64,000 nucleotides of DNA from Amycolatopsis azurea DSM 43854 (lineage in GTDB: Bacteria > Actinomycetota > Actinomycetes > Mycobacteriales > Pseudonocardiaceae): positions 62,001 through 126,000 of the forward strand of contig NZ_MUXN01000013.1 in NCBI RefSeq assembly GCF_001995215.1, read 5' to 3'. Positions 27,872 through 35,363 of the stretch are shown here, piece after piece. Both the position numbers and the translations under genes were made by a program. The notes under the pieces are model-generated. The model was not told the origin of the DNA and searched no databases. It worked only from the letters and a program-made list of their open reading frames with translations. The number at the start of each line of letters is the position of its first letter. The first letter of the stretch is position 1.

Positions 27872-30800
27872 CTAGTGGGCGTACACCTCGAACTCGTAGA
27901 GGGAGTAGCCGTACTTCGTCCCGCGCTGGACACCGGCCATCCGGACGAAGCGGCCGTCGGTGGCCTCGAAGGCGACGTTGTCCTGCCCGCCGTCTCCGTC
28001 CACTATGGACGCCGCGTCGCGCCAGTTCGTCCCGTCGGACGAGACCTGCACCTTGTAGGCCTTCCCGTACGCGGCTTCCCAGTGCAGCACCACCCTGGAA
28101 ACGCGCTGCACCGAACCGAGGTCGACGGTGATCGACTGATCGTCGCTCCAGTCGCTCGCCCACCGCGTCGAGAGGTTGACGTCGATCGCGTTCGACGGCG
28201 GCGAGTTGTACCAGCCGGTCTCGTGGCTGCTCGCGCTCACCGAGCGGCCGGTGGCGAGGTTGGCGATGTTGTCGCCGCGCTTCGCCGGGAACTCCACGAC
28301 CTGCTGGAAGGTCGGCCGGTTCTGGGTGCTCATCTTGTCCTGTGTGATGCCGCCGAGCGCGCGGTGGATGATCGTGTCGGCGCACCACTGGTCGCCCGCT
28401 CCGCAGTCGCCGTCACCGGGGTACACGGTGTTGGCCGGCTGTGCGGCCGCCTGAGTCAGCGAATCGAGCAGCACCTGACGGCACGCGTTGACATCGCCGC
28501 CACCGCAGTACTTCACCGGCAGCGGACCGGCGACGTTCTGCCCGAGGACCGACCGGATGTCCTTGTGCACGTAGCCCCACCAGCCGGACTGGTACGACGA
28601 ACCGGCGTGCGGCTGGCCGACGTGTTTGCCGGGGACCTCGTTCTGCCAGCCCGAAGGCGTTTCGTTGATCTTCAGCACGCCCACCATGGCGGCGTAGGCG
28701 GCGTCACCCATGCCGGGTTTGAACTGGGCGTTGACCAGCAGCGGCCACCAGGCGTCCATGATCCGGATCGCGTCGGCGTTCGCGTAGGCCTTGCTGCCCG
28801 GCGAGGTCTCCGAACGCAGGGCGCCCGCGGCGAGCCAGGTCTTCAGTTTCGTCACCGCGTCCGCGGCCGGACCGGTCAACGGCGCCTTGTCGAGCACCTT
28901 GAGCAGTTCCGGCAGCACCTTCTCCGCGCGGAGGTCGGCCAGCGCCGCTTCCTCCATGGCCTGCGTGAGGTTCACCCGCGTCACCTTGGTGCCGCTGGAG
29001 ACCATCTTCTTGACCCGCGCGTCGATCAGATCGCCGCGGTGCACGGAACTCTTGTCCGCGCCGCTGGCCGCGTAGCCGTTGCTCTGCGCGTTGTTCCAGC
29101 TGATGTAGTAGTCCTGGTTGATCGACTGCGGATGCTGCGAAGACGGCGTGTAGTTCGCGAGGTTGCCGTCGGGGTTCCAGCCCTGCCAGTCGAATCCGGC
29201 GTCGGCCTTCACCGGCATCGCGGGGTCGACGTTCGGATTGCGGACCGGGTTCGAACCGGAGTTGAAGTACGCGATGTCGCGGGAGTCGGCGTAGAACCAG
29301 TTGTAGGTCTGGTTGACGTCGGCCGCGGCGGCCTGGAAGTCCTTCGCGGACTTGATCGCGTCCGGGTCGTTGAACTTCTGGAAGCCGATGATCGTGTCGA
29401 TCTCGTGCTGGAAGGTCGAGCGCAGCGAGGTGTACGCGACCGGTTTGCCGCCGACCAGCGCGCGGCTCGTCACCGGCCCGTACTTGGTGCGGAAGCTGCG
29501 CAGGGTGTACGAACCTTCGGCCGTCCCGTCGGCGATGGTGGGCTTCCAGGCGTTCTTGCGCTCGACGATGTCGAACGGCAGGCACTGGCCGCGGAAGCGG
29601 TAGAAGCCGGAGTTCTTCGTCGGCGCGGAACCGTTCTGCTCGCACAGTTCGACGGCGTAGGTGTCGGTGATGTCCTGCGACGCCGAAGTCGCGCTCCACG
29701 AGTAGTCCTTGCCGCGGCCGAGCAGCACGTACATGCTGATGCCCGCGAACGAGGCGCCGCGGGCGCTGATGCCCGGGCCCTGGAGTTCCTGCAACATCAG
29801 CAGTTGCGGCGCGAAGTAACCGGCCTGCGGGCCGAAGACGGCGACCGGGTGACCGCTCGCGGTCTTGGCGCCGGAGACGACGAGCGCGTTGGACATGCCG
29901 TGCTTCTCGGAAAGCATGTTCCCGGGCAGGACGCCGTCGTCGAAGATGCCGCGGACGGCCTTCTGGTCCTCGGGCGCGGGAACGTCCACCTTGGCGGGTG
30001 TCGCGGTCCCGGCGGAACCGGTCGGATCGAAGACCAGCTGCTGCCCGGTGACCGAACCCTTGTCCGGCATCGCGGCGCCCTGCGGGTTCGCCGGCGCCTT
30101 GCCGTAGTCGAAGTTCTGTCCACTGTGGAGGGTCTTGACGGTCTCGGGGTCGTCCTCGGACCGGAGGCTCTTCCAGACCTTGTCGCCCTGTTCGAGTCCG
30201 TACTTCTCCTGCATCGCCATCTTCGCGATGGCGTTCTGCACCTCGCCGCCACCACCGGCGCCGAACTGCGCGCCGACGACGGCGGCCAGGACGACGAGGT
30301 CGGTCAGCTTGAACGGCTCGATGGTCCCGGCGTTCGTGATCGCGTCGACGTGCCCGGTGAGGACGTACTCGCCGGGGAAATAACGGCCACTGTGGGAGTC
30401 GGAGATGTACTTGTTGACACCCTGGACGTAGGCCTCGGCGTCGGCCTTGCCCTGCGCGCCGCGCGGACCACTGGCGGCGGCGTTGTCGATCTGCTTCTGG
30501 AGTTCCTGCTCGGTGTAGGGCGCCGAAGCGAAGAAGCTCTGCTCGAGTTCGCGGTTGCCCTGTGCGCCACCGGCGTACGACGTCAGCTGGCCGCGGCCGA
30601 CGCGGCGCATGATGTCCATCAGCCACAGGCGGTCCTGCCCGGCGGCGTACCCGGCGCCGAACATCGTGCCCGGCCGCGTCGTGCCGACGATCCGGGGGAC
30701 GCCGGTCGCCTTGTCGCGGGTGATCGTCACGTCCGGACGCGGGTTGATCGTGCTCTCGACCTGACCGGACGGGACCCCGTACGAGGCGTCGTTGAAGAAC

Positions 30801-31108
30801 TGGTTGATCTTGTCCGTGGTCAGTGTCTTGTAGCCGTCGGCGAGCGAGGCGTACTTGCCGAGCTGGTCGGCGGAATGCGCGGGACGGGTGCCGAACGCCT
30901 TGTGCGCCAGGATCTCGGCGAGCGTGGCGTTCCCCTTGGTGCCGGGCGGCAGGATGTCGCCGCACTGGCCGCCGCAGTAGTCGTCGAGCGCGGCCGCCAC
31001 CACGGAGGTCCGTGGGGCTTCCGCCGCGCTCGCCGGAAGTGCCGGAACGGTTCCCGCCACCAGCGTCAACCCCGCCAGCGTCGTCAAGACCCGTATGCCT
31101 CGTCGCAT
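27872..31108 (-). CDS. Secreted penicillin acylase family protein with C-terminal F5/8 type C (discoidin) domain
   Basis: A 1078-residue Ntn-hydrolase precursor. Signal peptide about 1-30 (VLTTLAGLTLVAGT, cleavage near PASAAEA). The alpha part contains PRIVGTTRPGTMFGAGYAAGQDR (shown as GYAAGQDRLWLMDIMRR). The autocatalytic nucleophile is Ser406 in HGMSNALVVSG, and the beta part follows. The last 140 residues form a carbohydrate-binding-like discoidin domain (NLATGRSVSASS, NAIDVNLSTRWASDW, YGYSLYEFEVYAH). Family members cleave amides such as acyl-homoserine lactones or beta-lactam side chains. The ATG at 31108 follows GGAGG. Confidence 0.88.
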   Translation of the reverse strand: MRRGIRVLTTLAGLTLVAGTVPALPASAAEAPRTSVVAAALDDYCGGQCGDILPPGTKGNATLAEILAHKAFGTRPAHSADQLGKYASLADGYKTLTTDKINQFFNDASYGVPSGQVESTINPRPDVTITRDKATGVPRIVGTTRPGTMFGAGYAAGQDRLWLMDIMRRVGRGQLTSYAGGAQGNRELEQSFFASAPYTEQELQKQIDNAAASGPRGAQGKADAEAYVQGVNKYISDSHSGRYFPGEYVLTGHVDAITNAGTIEPFKLTDLVVLAAVVGAQFGAGGGGEVQNAIAKMAMQEKYGLEQGDKVWKSLRSEDDPETVKTLHSGQNFDYGKAPANPQGAAMPDKGSVTGQQLVFDPTGSAGTATPAKVDVPAPEDQKAVRGIFDDGVLPGNMLSEKHGMSNALVVSGAKTASGHPVAVFGPQAGYFAPQLLMLQELQGPGISARGASFAGISMYVLLGRGKDYSWSATSASQDITDTYAVELCEQNGSAPTKNSGFYRFRGQCLPFDIVERKNAWKPTIADGTAEGSYTLRSFRTKYGPVTSRALVGGKPVAYTSLRSTFQHEIDTIIGFQKFNDPDAIKSAKDFQAAAADVNQTYNWFYADSRDIAYFNSGSNPVRNPNVDPAMPVKADAGFDWQGWNPDGNLANYTPSSQHPQSINQDYYISWNNAQSNGYAASGADKSSVHRGDLIDARVKKMVSSGTKVTRVNLTQAMEEAALADLRAEKVLPELLKVLDKAPLTGPAADAVTKLKTWLAAGALRSETSPGSKAYANADAIRIMDAWWPLLVNAQFKPGMGDAAYAAMVGVLKINETPSGWQNEVPGKHVGQPHAGSSYQSGWWGYVHKDIRSVLGQNVAGPLPVKYCGGGDVNACRQVLLDSLTQAAAQPANTVYPGDGDCGAGDQWCADTIIHRALGGITQDKMSTQNRPTFQQVVEFPAKRGDNIANLATGRSVSASSHETGWYNSPPSNAIDVNLSTRWASDWSDDQSITVDLGSVQRVSRVVLHWEAAYGKAYKVQVSSDGTNWRDAASIVDGDGGQDNVAFEATDGRFVRMAGVQRGTKYGYSLYEFEVYAH

Positions 31109-31249
31109 GAAAGACCTCCGTCGTCGGAGAGTGACGAGGCGCACACTACCCACGAGTATCCAAATTTGTGAAGACTATTCGCGTTCTTGCCTCCGTTCGG
31201 CGGAACACTCGCCCTGCGGACCCGGGACCAGCGGAGGTAGCTTTGTCAC

Positions 31250-31624
31250 ATGTCTTTGGAAAAGCCCCAGATCGACCGCCCGGACGGCCCCGCGCCGTCC
31301 GACCTGGAGAAGACCGACATCTCGGTCGGCGACGGCCAGGAGGCGAAGGCCGGCGACACCGTTTCGGTGCACTACGTCGGTGTCTCGCACTCGACCGGCG
31401 ACCAGTTCGACGCGTCGTGGGACCGCGGTGAGCCGCTTCGCTTCGGCCTCGGCAAGGGGCAGGTCATCCCCGGCTGGGACCAGGGTGTCGCGGGGATGAA
31501 GGTCGGCGGCCGCCGCCAGCTGGTCATTCCGCCGCATCTGGCCTACGGCGAACGTGGCGCCGGCGGCGTCATCAAGCCGAACGAGACCCTGATCTTCGTG
31601 GTCGACCTGATCGGCGTGAACTGA
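31250..31624 (+). CDS. FKBP-type peptidyl-prolyl cis-trans isomerase
   Basis: A 124-residue single-domain FKBP, cytosolic. VSVHYVGVSHSTGDQFDASWDRG, then FGLGKGQVIPGWDQGVAGMKVGG and YGERGAGGVIKPNETLIF cover the whole fold (all shown as family motifs: VHYVG, VIPGWDQG, AYGERG). The binding-pocket aromatic residues (Tyr, Phe, Trp in PGWDQG, Tyr in AYGERG) are intact, so isomerase activity and FK506 binding are expected. It catalyses proline isomerisation during folding. It is divergent from the penicillin acylase gene. A palindromic repeat follows the stop. Confidence 0.92.
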   Translation: MSLEKPQIDRPDGPAPSDLEKTDISVGDGQEAKAGDTVSVHYVGVSHSTGDQFDASWDRGEPLRFGLGKGQVIPGWDQGVAGMKVGGRRQLVIPPHLAYGERGAGGVIKPNETLIFVVDLIGVN

Positions 31625-31640
31625 CCCACACGCGACGAGC

Positions 31641-31716
31641 CGAAAGGGCCCTTCACCACATCACATGAGGTGAAGGGCCCTTTCGCTGCTTCTAATGAGG
31701 TGAAAGTCCCCTTCAG
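31641..31716. repeat. Palindromic repeat / terminator (GGTGAAGGGCCCTTTCG family), second copy
   Basis: CGAAAGGGCCCTTCACC (31641-31657) pairs perfectly with GGTGAAGGGCCCTTTCG (31669-31685), an 11-base loop. A degenerate third unit, GGTGAAAGTCCCCTTCA, follows at 31699-31715, about 30 bases on. The element begins 17 bases after the FKBP stop, and its arms are identical in sequence to the inner 17 bp of the element at 25002-25046. It probably ends FKBP transcription. The 31625-32075 interval otherwise holds the tRNA, its terminator and the fhaA leader. Confidence 0.75.
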
Positions 31717-31823
31717 CCCCCACCCACCCCAAGACCCCAAGACCAAGCGCCGCTCTCACGCACCGTGGGGGTCCGGGGGGGGCTCGGCCCCCCCGAGAGT
31801 CGACGAGCGACGACCACACGAAA

Positions 31824-31854
31824 GAGGCCCCCGTCGCGGAGCGAAGGGGGCCTC
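31824..31854 (-). terminator. Terminator of the tRNA-Leu gene
   Basis: GAGGCCCCC (31824-31832) pairs with GGGGGCCTC (31846-31854). Read on the reverse strand the stem is followed by TTTCGTG. It lies 9 bases beyond the 3' end of the tRNA, so it ends that transcript. Confidence 0.8.
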
Positions 31855-31863
31855 GAACAAAAG

Positions 31864-31946
31864 TGGGCGAGGAGGGAGTTGAACCCTCACGTCCTTTCGG
31901 ACACACGGACCTGAACCGTGCGCGTCTGCCATTCCGCCACTCGCCC
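31864..31946 (-). tRNA. tRNA-Leu (anticodon CAG)
   Basis: On the reverse strand an 83-base tRNA with acceptor stem GGGCGAG / CTCGCCC and discriminator A. The anticodon loop is TTCAGGT between CACGG and CCGTG (anticodon CAG, reading CUG). A long class II variable arm (GTGTCCGAAAGGACGT) and the T arm GAGGGTTCAACTCCCTC complete it. The terminal CCA is not encoded. CUG is the commonest leucine codon in such GC-rich genomes, so this should be a major tRNA. Confidence 0.96.
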
Positions 31947-32075
31947 GAGTGTTTCGTTCTCTGACAGCTCGCAAAGCGTAGCAGGCGGTTTTCGCGGGTT
32001 TCACCGGGGGCCGTGTCCGACTGGCCGTACCCGGATAGGATCGACGGGGAAGCACACGTGTGAGGAGGTTGCCCG

Positions 32076-33344
32076 GTGGGCCGCGTAGAGCGCTTTGATA
32101 GGCGGCTCGAGAACCTCGTGGGCAATACCTTCGCGCGCATGTTCGGTGGCAACGTCGTCACGCAGGAAGTGGCGGTGGCGCTTGAGCGCGAGAGCGAGGA
32201 GAACGTTCGTGAGCTGGCCGGTGGTCGACAGCTCGCTCCCAACCACTACATCGTGTCGTTGGGGCAGGCTGATCACGAGCGCATGGCCGGAGACGAACGT
32301 CGGGTCACGTCGGTGTTGGCGGAGGCGGTCAAGGAACACCTCGCCGAGCACGGTTGGGACACCTATGGTGACGTCGTAGTTTCGCTCGAGCGCAACGAGG
32401 CGCTGCATACTGGACAGTTCAAGACCCGTTCGTCCGTCGATCCCGACGTCAAGCCCCACGGCGTCGAGGGTTCGTCACGGTCGGCACGACCCAGCAACGC
32501 AGGAGACCCAGCAATGAGCCAGCCCCCCGGCTACGGCCAATACGACCAGGGTGACCCGTACGGCCAGCAGCAGGGCCAGTACGGCTACGGACAGCAGGCT
32601 GGCCAGCAGCAGCCCGGGTACGACCAGGGTTATGGCGGCCAGCAGCAGGGCGGCTACGACCAGGGCTATGGCGGCGGCGCCCAGCAGCCCGGCTACGACC
32701 AGTACGGCGGCCAGCAGCAGCAAGGCGGCTACGACCAGGGTTACGGTGGCGGCGCCCAGCAGCCCGGCTACGACCAGTACGGCGGTCAACAGCAGGGCGG
32801 CGGCTACGACCAGGGTTACGGTGGCGGCGCCCAGCAGCCCGGCTACGACCAGTACGGCGGCCAGCAGCAGCAAGGCGGCTACGACCAGGGCTATGGCGGC
32901 GGCGCCCAGCAGCCCGGCTACGACCAGTACGGCGGTCAACAGCAGCAAGGCGGCTACGACCAGTACGGCGGCGGCCAGCAGCAGTACGGCCAGCCCGCCG
33001 CGGACCCGTACGCGCAGGGTGGCGGCTATGGCGGCCAGCCCGCGGCCGGCCGTCAGCTCTCCGCGAGCCTCCAGCTGGACGACGGTTCGAACCGCTCGTA
33101 CTCGCTGAAGCAGGGTGGGAACGTCGTGGGCCGCGGCCAGGACGCCGACTTCCGGCTCCCGGACACCGGTGTCTCGCGCCGTCATCTGGAGATCACCTGG
33201 GACGGCCAGAGCGCGACGCTCGCGGACATCGGTTCGACGAACGGCACGACCGTCAACGGCACCCCGGTGCAGACCTGGCAGCTGGCCGACGGCGACGTGA
33301 TCCGCGTGGGCCACTCGTCTCTCGTGTTCCGTACGCAGGGCTGA
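32076..33344 (+). CDS. fhaA: FhaA, FHA-domain protein with DUF3662 N-terminus
   Basis: A 422-residue adaptor of the Ser/Thr kinase system controlling cell-wall synthesis. The N-terminal DUF3662 domain (GRVERFDRRLENLVGNTFAR through about residue 125) is joined by a 190-residue Gln/Gly/Tyr-rich linker to a C-terminal FHA domain. That domain has GRGQDADFRLPDTGVSRRHLEI and IGSTNGTTVNG, which bind phosphothreonine (for example on PknA/PknB). The linker is a DNA-level tandem repeat. GTG at 32076 follows GAGGAGG. First gene of the conserved fhaA-pknB island. A 160-base gap separates it from fhaB. Confidence 0.95.
   Translation: MGRVERFDRRLENLVGNTFARMFGGNVVTQEVAVALERESEENVRELAGGRQLAPNHYIVSLGQADHERMAGDERRVTSVLAEAVKEHLAEHGWDTYGDVVVSLERNEALHTGQFKTRSSVDPDVKPHGVEGSSRSARPSNAGDPAMSQPPGYGQYDQGDPYGQQQGQYGYGQQAGQQQPGYDQGYGGQQQGGYDQGYGGGAQQPGYDQYGGQQQQGGYDQGYGGGAQQPGYDQYGGQQQGGGYDQGYGGGAQQPGYDQYGGQQQQGGYDQGYGGGAQQPGYDQYGGQQQQGGYDQYGGGQQQYGQPAADPYAQGGGYGGQPAAGRQLSASLQLDDGSNRSYSLKQGGNVVGRGQDADFRLPDTGVSRRHLEITWDGQSATLADIGSTNGTTVNGTPVQTWQLADGDVIRVGHSSLVFRTQG
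32670..32969 (+). repeat. 75-bp tandem repeat inside fhaA
   Basis: Four nearly identical units of 75 bases, starting near 32670, 32745, 32820 and 32895. Each encodes 25 residues of the pattern GGGAQQPGYDQYGGQQQQGG plus YDQGY. The first and third copies encode the same peptide, and differences are mostly synonymous or a single Gln/Gly change. The repeats form a low-complexity Gln/Tyr/Gly linker between the two folded domains. High DNA identity suggests recent slippage, so length should vary between strains. Confidence 0.9.
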
Positions 33345-33376
33345 CCGGCGGCGTCCGGAGGGGGTATCGCAGAATT

Positions 33377-33471
33377 GCGGTGCGGGACCTGTGGTGGATC
33401 GGCACCGCGGGTCGTATGCGGAGAGCAAGGCTGTTCGGAGCCGACCATCCCGGACGGCACGGGCTCTCCGC
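33377..33471 (+). promoter_or_regulatory. Structured leader candidate in the fhaA-fhaB gap
   Basis: The 160-base gap is the only sizeable one in the island. It can form hairpin 1, GCGGTGC (33377-33383) with GCACCGC (33402-33408), and hairpin 2, a perfect 9-bp stem GCGGAGAGC (33418-33426) with GCTCTCCGC (33463-33471). Hairpin 2 can enclose two small stems (GGCT/AGCC around 33429-33442; CCG/CGG around 33450-33462), a three-way-junction shape. The Shine-Dalgarno region and GTG of fhaB follow. It could be a cis-regulatory leader or promoter region. No known riboswitch class was recognised. Confidence 0.4.
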
Positions 33472-33504
33472 GGCGTACAGGAGAAACGGGAGCGGACACA
33501 ACAA

Positions 33505-33972
33505 GTGCCAGAGCTGGTCGTTCAACTCACCAGGGTGGGCTTTCTCGTGCTGCTCTGGCTCTTCGTGTTCGCCGCGTTGCGTGTCGTCCGTTCGGATCTG
33601 TACGCGGCCTCGGGGCTGCGAGTCGCCGTCCCGACGTTCGGTCGCAAGAAGAAGGAAAACAAGAAGCCGCGTGGCGGGAAGTCGCCTCAGCAGCTGCTCG
33701 TGACCCATGGTGCGCTGGCGGGCACCAGGATCGCCTTGGACGGCAGGCCGATCCTGATCGGCCGTGCCGACGACTCGACCCTGGTGCTGGACGACGACTA
33801 CGCGTCGACCCGGCACGCCCGGATCGCCCTGCGCGGGGAGGATTGGTACGTGGAAGATCTGGGTTCGACGAACGGGACCTACCTCGACCGGGCTAAGGTC
33901 ACGGCACCCCTCCGGGTCCCGCTCGGAGTCCCCATCAGGATCGGCAAAACGGTGATCGAGCTTCGCCCATGA
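33505..33972 (+). CDS. fhaB: FhaB (FipA), FHA-domain protein
   Basis: A 155-residue protein, the same length as the mycobacterial homologue. An N-terminal transmembrane helix (VGFLVLLWLFVFAALRVV, about 9-26), a basic linker (GRKKKENKKPRGG) and a C-terminal FHA domain with ILIGRADDSTLVLDDDYAST, RHARI and DLGSTNGTYLDR. The conserved Thr before the TM helix seen in mycobacterial FipA may be LTRVG. It links kinase signalling to division and PBP function. GTG at 33505 gives the standard N-terminus VPELVVQLTRVG. The stop overlaps the pstP start (ATGA). Confidence 0.95.
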   Translation: MPELVVQLTRVGFLVLLWLFVFAALRVVRSDLYAASGLRVAVPTFGRKKKENKKPRGGKSPQQLLVTHGALAGTRIALDGRPILIGRADDSTLVLDDDYASTRHARIALRGEDWYVEDLGSTNGTYLDRAKVTAPLRVPLGVPIRIGKTVIELRP

Positions 33973-35363
33973 CTCTCGTCCTCCGCTACGCGGCTCGCAG
34001 CGACCGGGGCCTGGTGCGTTCCAGCAACCAGGACTCCGTGTACGCAGGTCCCCGCCTGCTCGCCCTCGCCGACGGTATGGGCGGGCACGCCGCAGGCGAG
34101 GTGGCCAGCAAGGTCGTCATCGCCTCCCTCGCCCCGCTCGACGACGACGACCCCAGCGACGATCTCCTCGCGCAGCTGCGGGAAGCCGTCCAGAACGGCA
34201 ACGCGGCCATCGCCGAGCTCGTCCAGCAGGACCCGGACCTCGACGGGATGGGCACGACCCTGACCGCCGTGCTGTTCGCCGGTTCACGGATGGGTGTCGT
34301 GCACGTCGGCGACTCGCGCGCCTACCTGATGCGCGGCGGGCAGTTCTCGCAGATCACGCGGGACGACAGCTTCGTCAACGAACTTCTCGAACAGGGCCGG
34401 ATCACGCCGGAAGAGGCCGCGGTGCACCCGCAGCGGTCGCTGCTGCTGAAGGCGCTCACCGGACACGAGGTCGAGCCGAGCCTGACCGTGCGCGAGGCCC
34501 GCGCCGGCGACCGGTACCTGATCTGCTCGGACGGCCTGTCCGGCATGGTCAGCGACGAGACGCTGTCCGAGGCGATCCAGATCCCGGATCCGCAGGCCTG
34601 CGCCGACCGGATGATCGAGCTGGCGCTCAAGGGCGGCGGCACGGACAACGTCACGGTGATCATCGCCGACGTCGTCGACGTCGACTTCGGCGAGGACGCG
34701 CCCATCGTGGGCGGCGCCGCCGGTGACGGCAGTGACGAGTTCCACCAGGGCGACTCCCCCGCCGCCCGCGCCCGCGCGCTGACCCAGCCCGCGCCGCAGC
34801 CGCGGCCCGAGGTCCAGCCCCAACAGGAGGACCCCAAGGTCAAGCGCCGGAGGCGATTTCGCTGGCTGGCGGGAGCGGTGGTCGTCCTGATCGTGCTGGC
34901 CGCGGCGGCGATCGCCACGCGGTACTTCGTGCTGAGCCAGTACTACGTCGGCGAGGGGCCCGGCGAGGAGGTCGTGATCTATCGCGGCGTCCCGGGCAGC
35001 ATCCTCGGCATCGACCTGCACGCCTACGAGCAGGGCTCGTGCCCGCCGGGCGGGCTGTGCACCGACAAGCTGCTGGTGCCCGCCTTGCAGGAGGACGCCC
35101 GCATCGCGGTGAAGAACGGCGTCAAGAAGGACAACCTCGACGACGCCCGCAAGTACATCGACGACTTCCTGCGGCCGCACAAGCAGCTGGCCGACTGCAA
35201 GCCCGCCACCGGCTCGACTTCCATTCCGCCTTCCGAGTCGGCGCCCCCGGCGTCGTCGTCGGCGGCTCCCCCTTCGACCCCCGCCTCGCCGAGTTCGGCG
35301 AACCAGCCAGCGGGGAGGGACTGCTCGACGCCGGAACCGGCAGCACCGGGGGGCGGTAACTGA
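33969..35363 (+). CDS. pstP: PstP, PP2C-family Ser/Thr protein phosphatase
   Basis: A 464-residue membrane phosphatase that reverses PknA/PknB phosphorylation. The PP2C domain (1-240) has metal ligands in SNQDSVY, ADGMGGHAAGE, SDGLSGMVSD and GGTDNVTV. A basic juxtamembrane linker (KVKRRRRFRWLAG) precedes one transmembrane helix (AVVVLIVLAAAAIATRYFV, about 297-315), then an extracellular domain of about 150 residues with a paired-cysteine segment (GSCPPGGLC) and Ser/Pro-rich tail. Start overlaps fhaB; stop overlaps rodA by one base. Confidence 0.96.
   Translation: MTLVLRYAARSDRGLVRSSNQDSVYAGPRLLALADGMGGHAAGEVASKVVIASLAPLDDDDPSDDLLAQLREAVQNGNAAIAELVQQDPDLDGMGTTLTAVLFAGSRMGVVHVGDSRAYLMRGGQFSQITRDDSFVNELLEQGRITPEEAAVHPQRSLLLKALTGHEVEPSLTVREARAGDRYLICSDGLSGMVSDETLSEAIQIPDPQACADRMIELALKGGGTDNVTVIIADVVDVDFGEDAPIVGGAAGDGSDEFHQGDSPAARARALTQPAPQPRPEVQPQQEDPKVKRRRRFRWLAGAVVVLIVLAAAAIATRYFVLSQYYVGEGPGEEVVIYRGVPGSILGIDLHAYEQGSCPPGGLCTDKLLVPALQEDARIAVKNGVKKDNLDDARKYIDDFLRPHKQLADCKPATGSTSIPPSESAPPASSSAAPPSTPASPSSANQPAGRDCSTPEPAAPGGGN

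Noticed and set aside
27863-31171. An 1100-codon open frame on the plus strand
   Set aside because: It is the antisense shadow of the penicillin acylase gene, a common effect of high GC. Its translation is Val/Arg/Gly-rich with no domain, while the reverse strand has clear motifs.
32630-32990. Regular repeats considered as a CRISPR array
   Set aside because: Units are contiguous 75-bp coding repeats without unique spacers, in frame within fhaA.
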